Shown: positions 1 through 7,952 of the stretch, piece by piece | Position numbering within the stretch: position 1 is the first letter of the stretch | Layout of the letters: the number at the start of each line of letters is the position of its first letter | Assembly (NCBI RefSeq): GCF_001546455.1 | Contig: NZ_KQ956819.1 | Location: forward strand, 143,426 to 207,425 | Origin: Gardnerella vaginalis | GTDB taxonomy: Bacteria; Actinomycetota; Actinomycetes; Actinomycetales; Bifidobacteriaceae | Length of the DNA stretch: 64,000 bases | Direction: 5' to 3' | Position numbers and translations under genes: made by a program | Notes under the pieces: model-generated | Seen by the model: the letters and a program-made list of their open reading frames with translations, nothing else | What the model was told of the DNA's origin: nothing | Databases searched by the model: none

Positions 1-98
1 GTAAAAGCAACATTAAACTGGTTTAGTGCAGCTTTTGCGCGAATGCAGTCGCCACACCAATCGGCTCCGTAAACATTGACCAATGGCAGATTTTCCAT
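1..98 (-). CDS. Glutaredoxin-like protein, N-terminal fragment (runs off the window)
   Basis: Reading leftward from an ATG at 98, the first 32 codons give a short beta strand followed by a Trp-Cys-Gly-Asp-Cys dithiol motif at residues 13-17 (start MENLPLVNVYGADWCGDC). This is the active-site layout of glutaredoxin/mycoredoxin-like thiol-disulfide oxidoreductases of Actinobacteria. The rest of the gene lies beyond base 1, so full length and subfamily cannot be judged. A G-rich stretch (GGGGTG) sits just upstream of the ATG and may act as a ribosome-binding site. It is divergent from ftsY, with about 190 bp between the two starts. Confidence 0.75.
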   Translation of the reverse strand, partial: MENLPLVNVYGADWCGDCIRAKAALNQFNVAF

Positions 99-292
99 AA
101 ATAAACACCCCAATTCAGTTTGATTTTAAAGTGGCCTATAAAGCTACACTTAAAGCGCTAAATATCGGCTTGTAAAATTATTGTATTAGAACACCAATAT
201 TTGCGTGATTTTTACTAAGTGATCAACAATTTTGACTATAATTTAAGAAAATTCCCTTTAATGTGTCCCTTTAATTTCATAGGCTTATTTAT

Positions 293-1432
293 ATGAACAT
301 GGTTATGGACTTAAATTTGATTATATGGTTTGCTATTGGTGCGGTTATTTTAGCTGTTGTTTTAGTAGCCGTAGCGGTTGTCTTGCGAATTGTTAGCAAA
401 TCGCGAGGCCCTGTAATACCTACTAGCAAAGAAGACCCATTAACTAGTAGCGCCGAAAACAATAGTAGCGCCGAAAACAATGTTAACTCTAGTGTGCAAT
501 TGCCAGAAAACGCAACATCTAGAATGGCTAGGCTTAGGGGCAAGCTTGCCAATAGTCAAAATCCTTTTGGTCGTGCTCTATTCAACATTTTAAGCAAAGA
601 TAATCTTAGTGAAGATGATTGGCAAGATGTAGAAGACACGCTTTTAATGGCAGATGTTGGCACTCAGGCAAGCGAAGAACTTGTTAATGCACTTAAAAAA
701 GACGCTAAGATTTCTGCGGCTGCAGACGCTCAAGAAGTTCGTGAAACGCTTCGCACAAAACTGTTGGATATTGTTGGCAGCAAAACCGATAGAAGCCTAA
801 AAGCAGATTTGCAAGATGCAAATAAGCCAAGCGTAATAATGATGGTTGGTGTAAATGGCACTGGAAAAACCACTACTGCTGGCAAGCTTGCGCGACTAAT
901 GGTTGCTAAAAAACGTTCGGTAATTCTTGCGGCTGCAGATACTTTCCGCGCGGCTGCTGCCGATCAGCTTGAAACTTGGGCAAATGCTGCAGGCGTTAAA
1001 ATTGTTCGCAGCCAAAAAGACGGCGCAGACCCAGCGTCTGTAGCTTTTGACGGGGCTACAGCTGCCAAAGAAGCAAATGCAGATGTTTTGATTGTAGACA
1101 CGGCTGGAAGGTTGCAAAATAAGGCAAATCTTATGGATGAGCTTGGCAAAATTCGCCGTGTGATTGAAAAAACCGTTCCAGTAGACGAAGTTCTTTTAGT
1201 TCTTGATGCTACAACTGGGCAAAATGGCATGGTGCAGGCAAAAGTTTTTGCTCAGGCAATTGGAATTACTGGCGTAGTGTTAACAAAGCTAGACGGCTCT
1301 GCAAAGGGCGGAATTGTGATTTCTGTTCAGCGCGAGCTTGGAGTTCCAGTAAAGCTTGTTGGTTTAGGAGAAGGCCCAGACGACCTTGCGCCGTTTGATC
1401 CAGAAAGCTTTGTAGACGGCATTTTAGCTTGA
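293..1432 (+). CDS. ftsY: Signal recognition particle receptor FtsY
   Basis: This is the membrane-associated SRP GTPase that docks ribosome-nascent chain complexes, with Ffh, at the Sec translocon. The 379-residue product has an N-terminal hydrophobic segment (about residues 8-32), which is common in actinobacterial FtsY. A short Ser/Asn/Glu-rich linker follows, carrying a duplicated SSAENN motif, then the NG domain. The G1 loop GVNGTGKTTT starts near residue 186, DTFRAAA follows, DTAGR is near residue 269 and TKLDGSAKGG near 331. In many Actinobacteria ftsY is followed by amt-glnB-glnD; here amt follows but glnB and glnD do not. A second in-frame ATG (M3) could also be the start. Confidence 0.97.
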   Translation: MNMVMDLNLIIWFAIGAVILAVVLVAVAVVLRIVSKSRGPVIPTSKEDPLTSSAENNSSAENNVNSSVQLPENATSRMARLRGKLANSQNPFGRALFNILSKDNLSEDDWQDVEDTLLMADVGTQASEELVNALKKDAKISAAADAQEVRETLRTKLLDIVGSKTDRSLKADLQDANKPSVIMMVGVNGTGKTTTAGKLARLMVAKKRSVILAAADTFRAAAADQLETWANAAGVKIVRSQKDGADPASVAFDGATAAKEANADVLIVDTAGRLQNKANLMDELGKIRRVIEKTVPVDEVLLVLDATTGQNGMVQAKVFAQAIGITGVVLTKLDGSAKGGIVISVQRELGVPVKLVGLGEGPDDLAPFDPESFVDGILA

Positions 1433-1441
1433 GTTGATTTT

Positions 1442-1481
1442 GGTTTTGGCTGATTTTAGTCGGTTTTGGTCGATTTTAGCT
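1442..1481 (+). repeat. Two tandem imperfect 20-bp repeats after ftsY
   Basis: Immediately after ftsY the sequence GGTTTTGGCTGATTTTAGTC (1442-1461) is followed by a near copy (1462-1481). The rest of the 176-bp ftsY-amt gap holds a weak GCAGA/TCTGC hairpin (1523-1538) and a good ribosome-binding site (GAGGTG) just before the amt start. No convincing terminator was seen, so readthrough into amt is possible. Confidence 0.5.
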
Positions 1482-1608
1482 TGATCCTATTAGAATATAA
1501 ACAGATATTAGTTTATTAGTTCGCAGATTTTAGTCTGCAGAATTAGTTTGCATTGGTTTGCATATGTTAGTTCGCAACCACCGATGGCTGCGTATTGTGA
1601 GGTGAAAC

Positions 1609-3345
1609 ATGACCGCAATGGATCCGCAATGGGCATTACTGGCTGCTGCCTTAGTGTTTATAATTACGCCAGGAATCGCGCTGTTTTACGGCGGTCGCGA
1701 GCGCGCAACATCAATGGTTAACATGATGATGCTTTCCGCTGGCGCAATTGCGGTAACAACTATAGTTTGGACGCTTTGGGGCTGGTCAATGGCCTTTGCT
1801 GGAAAAGACATGATTGGCGGAGTTGTTGGCGACCCAGTAAGTGGTTTACTGTTGCGCGATTCAATGGTTGCCGATCACGGCATTTTTACCTCAATGGATG
1901 CAAACACGGGCCTTGCTGGCGGTATTCCAGCGGCGTTTAGACTTGCGTGCGCGGTTGTTGCTGTGGCTCTTATAACTGGCGCTCTTGCTGGCCGTGTGCG
2001 CTACGCGATTTGGCTAATCTTTGTAGCCGTTTGGGTAACTCTTGTGTTTGCACCTCTTGCTCATATGGTTTGCGGAGGCGGATTGCTTTCGCCAAATGGC
2101 GCTATATCTCAGGCTCTTGGAATTCAAGTTCACGATTTTGCAGGCGGATCTTTGCTGCATGTAGCCGCGGCTGTTTCGGCGTTGTCGATTGTGCTTATTA
2201 TTGGCGGTCACGCACATTTTCCGCTAAAAAAGTTCGTTTTAAGCACTAAATCTTTAACAGCTTTGGGCGTTGGCAATATTGAGCATAAGGGCAATTTGGT
2301 TCGCGCGCTTTGGTCGGAAGTTGCAAAGTCTAATAAGACCAATAATGCGGCAGATTCCAGCGCAGACTTTAAAACTAAGGGCGATTCTTCCTTAAGCAAT
2401 GCCGGAGAATCGGCGGTTAGTGGCCATTTGCCAGCAGCTTCTTCTCGTGCCCCGCACAATGTTCCATTTATTGTTCTTGGAATTTTCATCATCTGGTTTG
2501 GCTGGCTTGGATTAATGATTGGCTCTTCTGCAGGTCTTCCAGGAGTTGCTGGCTATGCGTGGGTTAGCTCAACTATTACAGCATCGGCATCTATGCTTGC
2601 TTGGGGCGTTACCGAACGCCTGCGCTCGGGGTGCTTTAGCGCTGTTGGTGCGGCTAGTGGAATTATGGCTGGTTTGGCAGCTAGCGCGGCTGCTGCAGAC
2701 GTTATCGCGCCTTTGTGGGCGGTTATACTGGGTGTGATTGTTGGTGTTGCTACATGCCTTGCTACACATTCTAAGACTTTTTCTCGCTACGATGGCGCTC
2801 TCCATGTTGTGAGCGTAAATGGCATTGCTGCGTTTATTGGAATTTTAGCAGTTGGATTATTTGCGGATGCAAGTGGATTGCTTTCTACTGGCGATTGGCA
2901 TCAGCTTATTGCGCAAATCTGCCTTCTTGCAATCACCATTCTTTACGCGGGAGCTGTTAGCGCGTTGCTGGCGTTTGGTTTAGAGAAGCTTTTTGGGTGG
3001 AGAATATCGGAAGCTAAAGAGCGTAAGGGCGTTGATTTAGCAGATCAAGGTGAACGTGCGTATGACTTTTCTAGCATTGCTCAGGCTAGAGCTGGGTCTG
3101 TTGCGGAAGCTGTGGAGGCTGTGGAAGCGGCTGAAGCGGCTGAAGCGGCTGAGGCTGCTGAGGCGGCGGATTCTAATGTTGAATTAAGCGAAGAGCAAAT
3201 CGAAGCTGTTCAAGAGGCCATTAATGCTCAAGAAGAATCTGATTTGAATGTTAAAGACGAGTCTAAAGAAGATACTGGCGAGTCTGATGATTCTGGTGAT
3301 GACTCTAGCGATAAACCTAAAGATGAATCCAAAAAATCTAACTGA
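1609..3345 (+). CDS. amt: Divergent Amt/MEP/Rh-family ammonium transporter with long acidic tail
   Basis: An Amt-family membrane protein of 578 residues, longer than the usual 400-450. It starts with the family hallmark PGIALFYGG and has eleven predicted membrane spans. DFAGG (D176) and the first pore His (H184, in GGSLLHVAA) are kept. Against E. coli AmtB as I recall it, Trp148 in HMVWGGG is Cys here (HMVCGGG), and the second pore His (H318 in DVFGVHG) is Asn404 (HVVSVNG). A polar stretch of about 60 residues (around 220-283) interrupts the membrane domain. After the conserved cytoplasmic GVDLADQGERAY segment there is a tail of about 85 residues with an Ala-Glu repeat and many Asp/Glu/Ser/Lys. 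GAGGTG upstream fixes the start. Fold is certain; ammonium transport is inferred and the pore changes make it open to doubt. Confidence 0.85.
   Translation: MTAMDPQWALLAAALVFIITPGIALFYGGRERATSMVNMMMLSAGAIAVTTIVWTLWGWSMAFAGKDMIGGVVGDPVSGLLLRDSMVADHGIFTSMDANTGLAGGIPAAFRLACAVVAVALITGALAGRVRYAIWLIFVAVWVTLVFAPLAHMVCGGGLLSPNGAISQALGIQVHDFAGGSLLHVAAAVSALSIVLIIGGHAHFPLKKFVLSTKSLTALGVGNIEHKGNLVRALWSEVAKSNKTNNAADSSADFKTKGDSSLSNAGESAVSGHLPAASSRAPHNVPFIVLGIFIIWFGWLGLMIGSSAGLPGVAGYAWVSSTITASASMLAWGVTERLRSGCFSAVGAASGIMAGLAASAAAADVIAPLWAVILGVIVGVATCLATHSKTFSRYDGALHVVSVNGIAAFIGILAVGLFADASGLLSTGDWHQLIAQICLLAITILYAGAVSALLAFGLEKLFGWRISEAKERKGVDLADQGERAYDFSSIAQARAGSVAEAVEAVEAAEAAEAAEAAEAADSNVELSEEQIEAVQEAINAQEESDLNVKDESKEDTGESDDSGDDSSDKPKDESKKSN
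3105..3168 (+). repeat. In-frame 9-bp (GAAGCGGCT) repeats encoding an Ala-Glu tract
   Basis: About seven imperfect copies of a 9-bp unit code for EAVEAVEAAEAAEAAEAAEAA in the cytoplasmic tail of the Amt-like protein. The unit is a multiple of three, so copy-number change would lengthen or shorten the tail without a frameshift. Confidence 0.8.
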
Positions 3346-3374
3346 AAGAGTCAAAACAGAATATTCTTTGAAAG

Positions 3375-3554
3375 TTATGCACAATTAGTGTAAAAATTAT
3401 GCTTTTATTTGCGTAAATTGACGAAGATATGACACACACGGATTGCGCAATGTGGATAAAACTTTTAGTTATCCACATTTTAGGCGTGTTGCTGTGTATA
3501 TCTATAAAAGTTATACACAAATGGGGGATAACTTTGTGGATATCCTGCGGATAA
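3375..3554. promoter_or_regulatory. Cluster of DnaA boxes in the 323-bp amt-MATE intergenic region
   Basis: The gap 3346-3668 has no gene but holds four exact matches to the DnaA-box consensus TTATNCACA: TTATGCACA at 3375-3383 (+), TGTGGATAA at 3451-3459 (- strand TTATCCACA), TTATCCACA at 3469-3477 (+) and TTATACACA at 3511-3519 (+). Three one-mismatch forms sit at 3493-3501, 3535-3543 and 3546-3554. The second and third boxes form an inverted pair with a 9-nt spacer. An A+T-rich stretch follows (about 3555-3615). The density is far above chance. No dnaA, dnaN or rpmH is nearby and the flanking genes are co-oriented, so a DnaA-titrating or DnaA-reactivating locus is more likely than oriC. Confidence 0.75.
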
Positions 3555-3668
3555 CTTTTTTGAAATCAAATCTAGTTTGCAATTCAAAAAAATTTATGAT
3601 AGCAGATTATAAGCAATCAGCATAAGAAGATTTGAATAGTCCAAGATGGAGCAGAACGGGTTACTAAT

Positions 3669-5024
3669 ATGAGCAATCAGAGCGAAGATGTTGATAAAAA
3701 AGACCTACTAAAACACATATTTTCGCTAGCAATTCCAACATTCGGTCAGCTGATTGCAGAGCCAGCGTTTGTTTTAATAGACACGGCAATAGTTGGGCAT
3801 TTAGGTAAAACGCAGCTTGCGGGACTTTCAATAGGTTCAACCGTGCTTTTAACAACAACGGGATTATGCCTGTTCTTGGCGTACAACACAACAAGCCAAG
3901 TGGCAAGGCTTTTGGGAGCTGGCAAAAATCGCCAAGGTTTAAGCGTTGGAATGGATGGATTGTGGCTGGCACTTGGGCTGGGTATTGTTTTAACGCTTGC
4001 ATTAATGGTGTTTGCGCGCCCACTTTGCCAAAGCTTTGGTGCAAGCGGGGAAACGCTTAGAAATGCTGTAATCTACACTCAAACTGTTATGCCAGGCTTG
4101 CCTGCAATGCTGCTAATTTACGCGGCAAATGGCATTTTTAGAGGTCTTAGCAAAGTAAGAATCACACTTTTTGCAGCAGTGAGTGGGGCTGTAGTAAATA
4201 CGATTTTAGATATTCTATTTGTGTTTGGAATGAACCTTGGCATTGCTGGGTCGGGAATTGCCACAATGCTAGCACAGTGGTATATGGGTGTTGTTTTAAC
4301 GGTGCCAGCGATTTTTTGGGCGGCTCGAGAAAAAGCGCGGCTTAGCCCGCGTGCGCGTAGCATACTTAAAAGCGCTGGAAGTGGAATTCCGCTGTTTATA
4401 CGCACACTGGCATTGCGTGCGTGCATGGTGGCAACCGTTGCGGCGGCTGCACGTCTTGGAACAAACACGCTAGCTGCATATCAGGTTGCAAATTCTTGCT
4501 GGAATTTTGTTATGAATATATTAGACGCTATAGGGATTGCGGCTCAAACAATAGTCGCCTCTGCGCTTGGAGCTGGATTAGTAAAACGCGCTAATGTAAT
4601 AACAAAAATTTGTGCGCAGGTAGGTGCGTTAAGTAGCGTAATTGTTGGAATTCTAATGATACTTGCAGGTTGGTTATGTTCGCCGCTGTTTAGCCCAAAT
4701 GCCGAAGTTCAGCTTTTGGTTTCAATAGGAATGACGATTCTTGGAATTTTCTTGCCGCTATCTGGGTTTATGTGGGCGCTAGACGGAGTGTTAATCGGAG
4801 CTGGAGATCACAAATATTTGGCTAAATCGTGCTCTATTACGGCGGTTGTGTATCTTCTTGTAATTAGCGCGGTTTGTGTGGCAAATGTGGCGCTTTTTGC
4901 GGGAGATGTTACTAAAACAATATCGCTTTGGGCTTCTCTTAATGTTGTTTATATTGGCGGGCGAGCTCTTGGAAATTCGCTTAGAGTTAAAACGGACGAT
5001 TGGATGAAGTGCGCAACCTTGTGA
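3669..5024 (+). CDS. MATE-family multidrug/metabolite efflux transporter
   Basis: A 451-residue integral membrane protein of the MATE (NorM/DinF) family, which exports cationic drugs or metabolites in exchange for H+ or Na+. The N-terminal half shows the DinF-like pattern IPTFGQLIAEPAFVLIDTAIVGHLG, and there are twelve hydrophobic segments in two pseudo-symmetric halves. Length is normal for the family. The substrate cannot be read from the sequence. The gene lies between the DnaA-box cluster and dnaB, 103 bp from the preferred dnaB start. The Shine-Dalgarno sequence upstream of the ATG is weak. Confidence 0.9.
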   Translation: MSNQSEDVDKKDLLKHIFSLAIPTFGQLIAEPAFVLIDTAIVGHLGKTQLAGLSIGSTVLLTTTGLCLFLAYNTTSQVARLLGAGKNRQGLSVGMDGLWLALGLGIVLTLALMVFARPLCQSFGASGETLRNAVIYTQTVMPGLPAMLLIYAANGIFRGLSKVRITLFAAVSGAVVNTILDILFVFGMNLGIAGSGIATMLAQWYMGVVLTVPAIFWAAREKARLSPRARSILKSAGSGIPLFIRTLALRACMVATVAAAARLGTNTLAAYQVANSCWNFVMNILDAIGIAAQTIVASALGAGLVKRANVITKICAQVGALSSVIVGILMILAGWLCSPLFSPNAEVQLLVSIGMTILGIFLPLSGFMWALDGVLIGAGDHKYLAKSCSITAVVYLLVISAVCVANVALFAGDVTKTISLWASLNVVYIGGRALGNSLRVKTDDWMKCATL

Positions 5025-5126
5025 TTTGCGTAAACTACAGTTTGTGCATTGCGGCTTGTGTTGACTTATGTTGTCTAATATCAACTTGTGTTGGCATGCT
5101 CCGTGCAGGTGTTTATACTCGATTTT

Positions 5127-6590
5127 ATGGCAGATAATGATATGTGGCAGTCAAGTAGAAATGACGCGAACCGATTAAACAACGCTAATGGGAATGTTAG
5201 CTTGTTTGACAAGGTTCCACCTCATGACGAAGACGCGGAAATGGCCGTTTTAGGCGGAATGCTAATGAGCAAAGATGCCATTGGCGAAGTTTCGCAAATT
5301 CTAGAAACTTCCGACTTTTACGTTCCAAAGCATCAGACGATTTACGATGCGATTATAAATTTGTTCTCGGGGTCGCAGCCGGTAGACGTTGTTCTAGTTG
5401 CAAATGAGCTTCTAAAAGACGAAAACTTAGAGAAGATTGGTGGAGCAGACTATTTGCACAGCCTAGTGGCCTGCGTGCCGACGGCTGCAAATGCGCTATA
5501 TTACGCGGATATTGTGCATAAAAACGCGATTTTGCGAAACGTGATTGCTGCTGGAACAAAGATTGCGCAAATGGGCTATTCGGCCACTGGAGATCAAGCG
5601 GAAGACGTGGTAAATCTTGCGCAATCCGAGGTTTACGAGATGAGTTCTGGCAAGGTTCATCAGGATTATTCCGCTATTGGACCTGTTGTTCAAGACGCTC
5701 TCGAGCAGTTAGACAAGTTGCAAAGCAACGAGATCGAAAAAGGCGTTCCAACAGGATTTAGAGATATTGACGACATGACGCAAGGCTTGCAGCCTGGGCA
5801 GATGGTAGTGGTAGCTGGTAGGCCTGCAATGGGAAAGTCAACTCTTGGAATTGACTTTGCGCGTTCCGCTGCGCTGCATCACAATATGACAACAATCGTG
5901 TTCTCGCTAGAAATGAACAAGCTGGAGCTTGCGCAGAGAATAATCGCAGCCGAAACAGATATTCCAATGACGGCAATGCATCGCGGAACTCCAGAAGACA
6001 TTACAACCGATAGGTGGACTAAGCTAAACGCGTTTTGGTCAAAAATGAAGGACGCGCCGCTGTTTATAGACGATAGCCCAAATATGAGTCTTATGGAAAT
6101 CCGCGCAAAATGCAGGAGACTAAAGCAGACGAACGACCTAAAGCTAGTTGTAATCGATTACTTGCAACTTATGACTTCGGGTAAAAGGGTTGAATCGAGG
6201 CAGCAAGAGGTCTCCGAGTTTTCCCGCGCGTTAAAGCTGCTAGCAAAAGAGCTAGAAGTTCCAGTTGTTGCGCTAAGCCAGCTGAACCGCGGCCCAGAAA
6301 TGCGAAATGATAAAAAGCCGCAGCTTTCGGATTTGCGCGAGTCGGGTTCTATTGAGCAAGATGCAGACGTTGTGTTTCTTGTGCACAGGCCTGATTTTTA
6401 CAACAAAGAAGATCGCCCTGGAGAAGCAGACATTATTATGGCAAAGCATCGTAATGGCCCTACAGAAACGTTTAATTTAGCTTTTCTTGGAGCAACGTCT
6501 AAGTTTAAAGATATGCCGCAAGGCTACCAACCGCAGTCGTATGCGCAGGGTAACGATACTGTTGGAGGCTATGATGGCCCTTCTGCTTGA
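5127..6590 (+). CDS. dnaB: Replicative DNA helicase DnaB
   Basis: Hexameric 5'-3' helicase that unwinds DNA ahead of the replisome. The N-terminal primase-interaction domain begins PPHDEDAEMAVLGGMLMS. The RecA-like C-terminal domain contains Walker A (GRPAMGKST), the ESLEM-like FSLEMNKLEL helix and DYLQLM, and ends with the usual FNLAFLGATSKF strand. No intein is present, and at 487 residues the length is normal. The frame is open from 5088, but the ATG at 5127 (MADNDMW) fits family N-termini better. The 3' end overlaps the start of murT, which suggests translational coupling. Confidence 0.95.
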   Translation: MADNDMWQSSRNDANRLNNANGNVSLFDKVPPHDEDAEMAVLGGMLMSKDAIGEVSQILETSDFYVPKHQTIYDAIINLFSGSQPVDVVLVANELLKDENLEKIGGADYLHSLVACVPTAANALYYADIVHKNAILRNVIAAGTKIAQMGYSATGDQAEDVVNLAQSEVYEMSSGKVHQDYSAIGPVVQDALEQLDKLQSNEIEKGVPTGFRDIDDMTQGLQPGQMVVVAGRPAMGKSTLGIDFARSAALHHNMTTIVFSLEMNKLELAQRIIAAETDIPMTAMHRGTPEDITTDRWTKLNAFWSKMKDAPLFIDDSPNMSLMEIRAKCRRLKQTNDLKLVVIDYLQLMTSGKRVESRQQEVSEFSRALKLLAKELEVPVVALSQLNRGPEMRNDKKPQLSDLRESGSIEQDADVVFLVHRPDFYNKEDRPGEADIIMAKHRNGPTETFNLAFLGATSKFKDMPQGYQPQSYAQGNDTVGGYDGPSA

Positions 6591-7938
6591 TGCGTTGATG
6601 CCAGCCGTAGGAAAGCTGGTTCGGGCGGTTTCTAGGGCTTTGCATCATGGCGGAAGCGCTTTGCCGGGCAAAGTTGTAGAAACACTAGACCCAGGGTTTT
6701 TAGCAAGAACGCTGGGAAAATTGCCTTATGGTGTTGTGCTAATTTCTGGAACCAATGGCAAAACCACTACAACGCGTATGGTTTCCTCTATGCTTAGAGA
6801 CGCTGGATTGCGCGTGTTTACAAATCCTACGGGGTCTAATTTTACGCGCGGAGTTGTGGCGGCGCTTGTGCAGAAAATGCCAGTTTTTGGCGCAAAGTTA
6901 GATGCAGATATAGCTGTTTTAGAGCTTGACGAAGCCTATGCGGTGCATTTTGTAAAACAGATAAGTCCGCGCTACTCGCTGCTTTTAAACGTTATGCGAG
7001 ATCAGTTAGATAGATTTGGCGAGATTGATACTACGGCTAAATTGTTGAGCAATGTGGCTCGTGCAACCAAGCGAGTGGTTGTGCTAAACCGCGAAGATCC
7101 AAGAATTTTGGCTTTAGCAGATGTAATTTCTTCGGGCGCTAGCGTGCGCTATTTTGGTTTGGATGATTCGCTAAAAAGCATGTTCCCAACCGACGACGAT
7201 TTGCACAATGATTTGTCTGGCGATTTTAATGGCGATTCGCGTAGTGATTCGCGCAATCTTCCACAAGCAGATGTTGTTTTGGCAAAGGTTGATGGCAATA
7301 AAGCCGATTTTTTGATTGATGGGAATAGAAAAACCACCAGCGTTAAGTTGCGAGGCGTATACAACGTTTTTAATGCGGCCGCTGCCGCTACAGTTGTTCG
7401 CGCTATTTTGTCGGATGCTGCTAAAAAAGATGCGTCGCTTACAAAATTTAATGACGATGCGCTTATGGAAGCGATTTCTCGCGTAACGCCAGCGTTTGGG
7501 CGAGGCGAGATAATCGAAGTTAACGGCGCTGCTGTGGAGCTTGTTCTAGTGAAAAATCCTATTGGATTTAGACTTGCGCTTGCTTCGGATAATGTGCAAA
7601 ATCACGACACAATGATTGCGATTTGCGACGAATACGCGGACGGGCGAGACATGAGCTGGCTGTGGGACGTTGATTTTACGTGCTTTAGCGGCACTGGAGT
7701 TGCTTGCGTTTCTGGCACTCGTGCGTGGGATATGGCTTTGCGCTTGCAATACGACAAAGTTGCTTCTAGAAATGTGAACACTAACTTAGAAGAAGACGCT
7801 AAAGCCTTTGTAAATGGCGATTTTAGTAGCAATGCTAAAAACGCAAAACGCATATATTGCACATATACTGCCATGCTTCGCGTGCGAGCTATGTTGGGGC
7901 AAATCGCAAGCGTTAAAGACGTTGGTGTTGGAAAGTAA
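6574..7938 (+). CDS. murT: Lipid II isoglutaminyl synthase, MurT subunit
   Basis: Mur-ligase-like subunit of the MurT/GatD complex, which amidates the alpha-carboxyl of D-Glu in lipid II to D-isoglutamine using ammonia from GatD. The central-domain P-loop GTNGKTTTT is near residues 59-67, followed by a Mur-type LLNVMRDQLDRFGEID segment. The C-terminal DUF1727 domain contains YADGRDMSWLWDVDF, with the Asp that in characterised complexes completes the GatD triad. The two CxxC pairs of the zinc ribbon known in staphylococcal and pneumococcal MurT were not found; an Asp/Ser-rich stretch occupies that area. GGAGG at 6564-6568 favours the ATG at 6574 (6571 also possible), inside the end of dnaB. 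Confidence 0.9.
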   Translation: MALLLDALMPAVGKLVRAVSRALHHGGSALPGKVVETLDPGFLARTLGKLPYGVVLISGTNGKTTTTRMVSSMLRDAGLRVFTNPTGSNFTRGVVAALVQKMPVFGAKLDADIAVLELDEAYAVHFVKQISPRYSLLLNVMRDQLDRFGEIDTTAKLLSNVARATKRVVVLNREDPRILALADVISSGASVRYFGLDDSLKSMFPTDDDLHNDLSGDFNGDSRSDSRNLPQADVVLAKVDGNKADFLIDGNRKTTSVKLRGVYNVFNAAAAATVVRAILSDAAKKDASLTKFNDDALMEAISRVTPAFGRGEIIEVNGAAVELVLVKNPIGFRLALASDNVQNHDTMIAICDEYADGRDMSWLWDVDFTCFSGTGVACVSGTRAWDMALRLQYDKVASRNVNTNLEEDAKAFVNGDFSSNAKNAKRIYCTYTAMLRVRAMLGQIASVKDVGVGK

Positions 7939-7952
7939 AGAAAGTAGCCGTT

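Noticed and set aside
3346..3668. The DnaA-box cluster as the chromosomal origin oriC
   Set aside because: No dnaA, dnaN, recF, gyrB or rpmH nearby, and flanking genes are co-directional. Kept as a DnaA-binding locus, with oriC left as a test.
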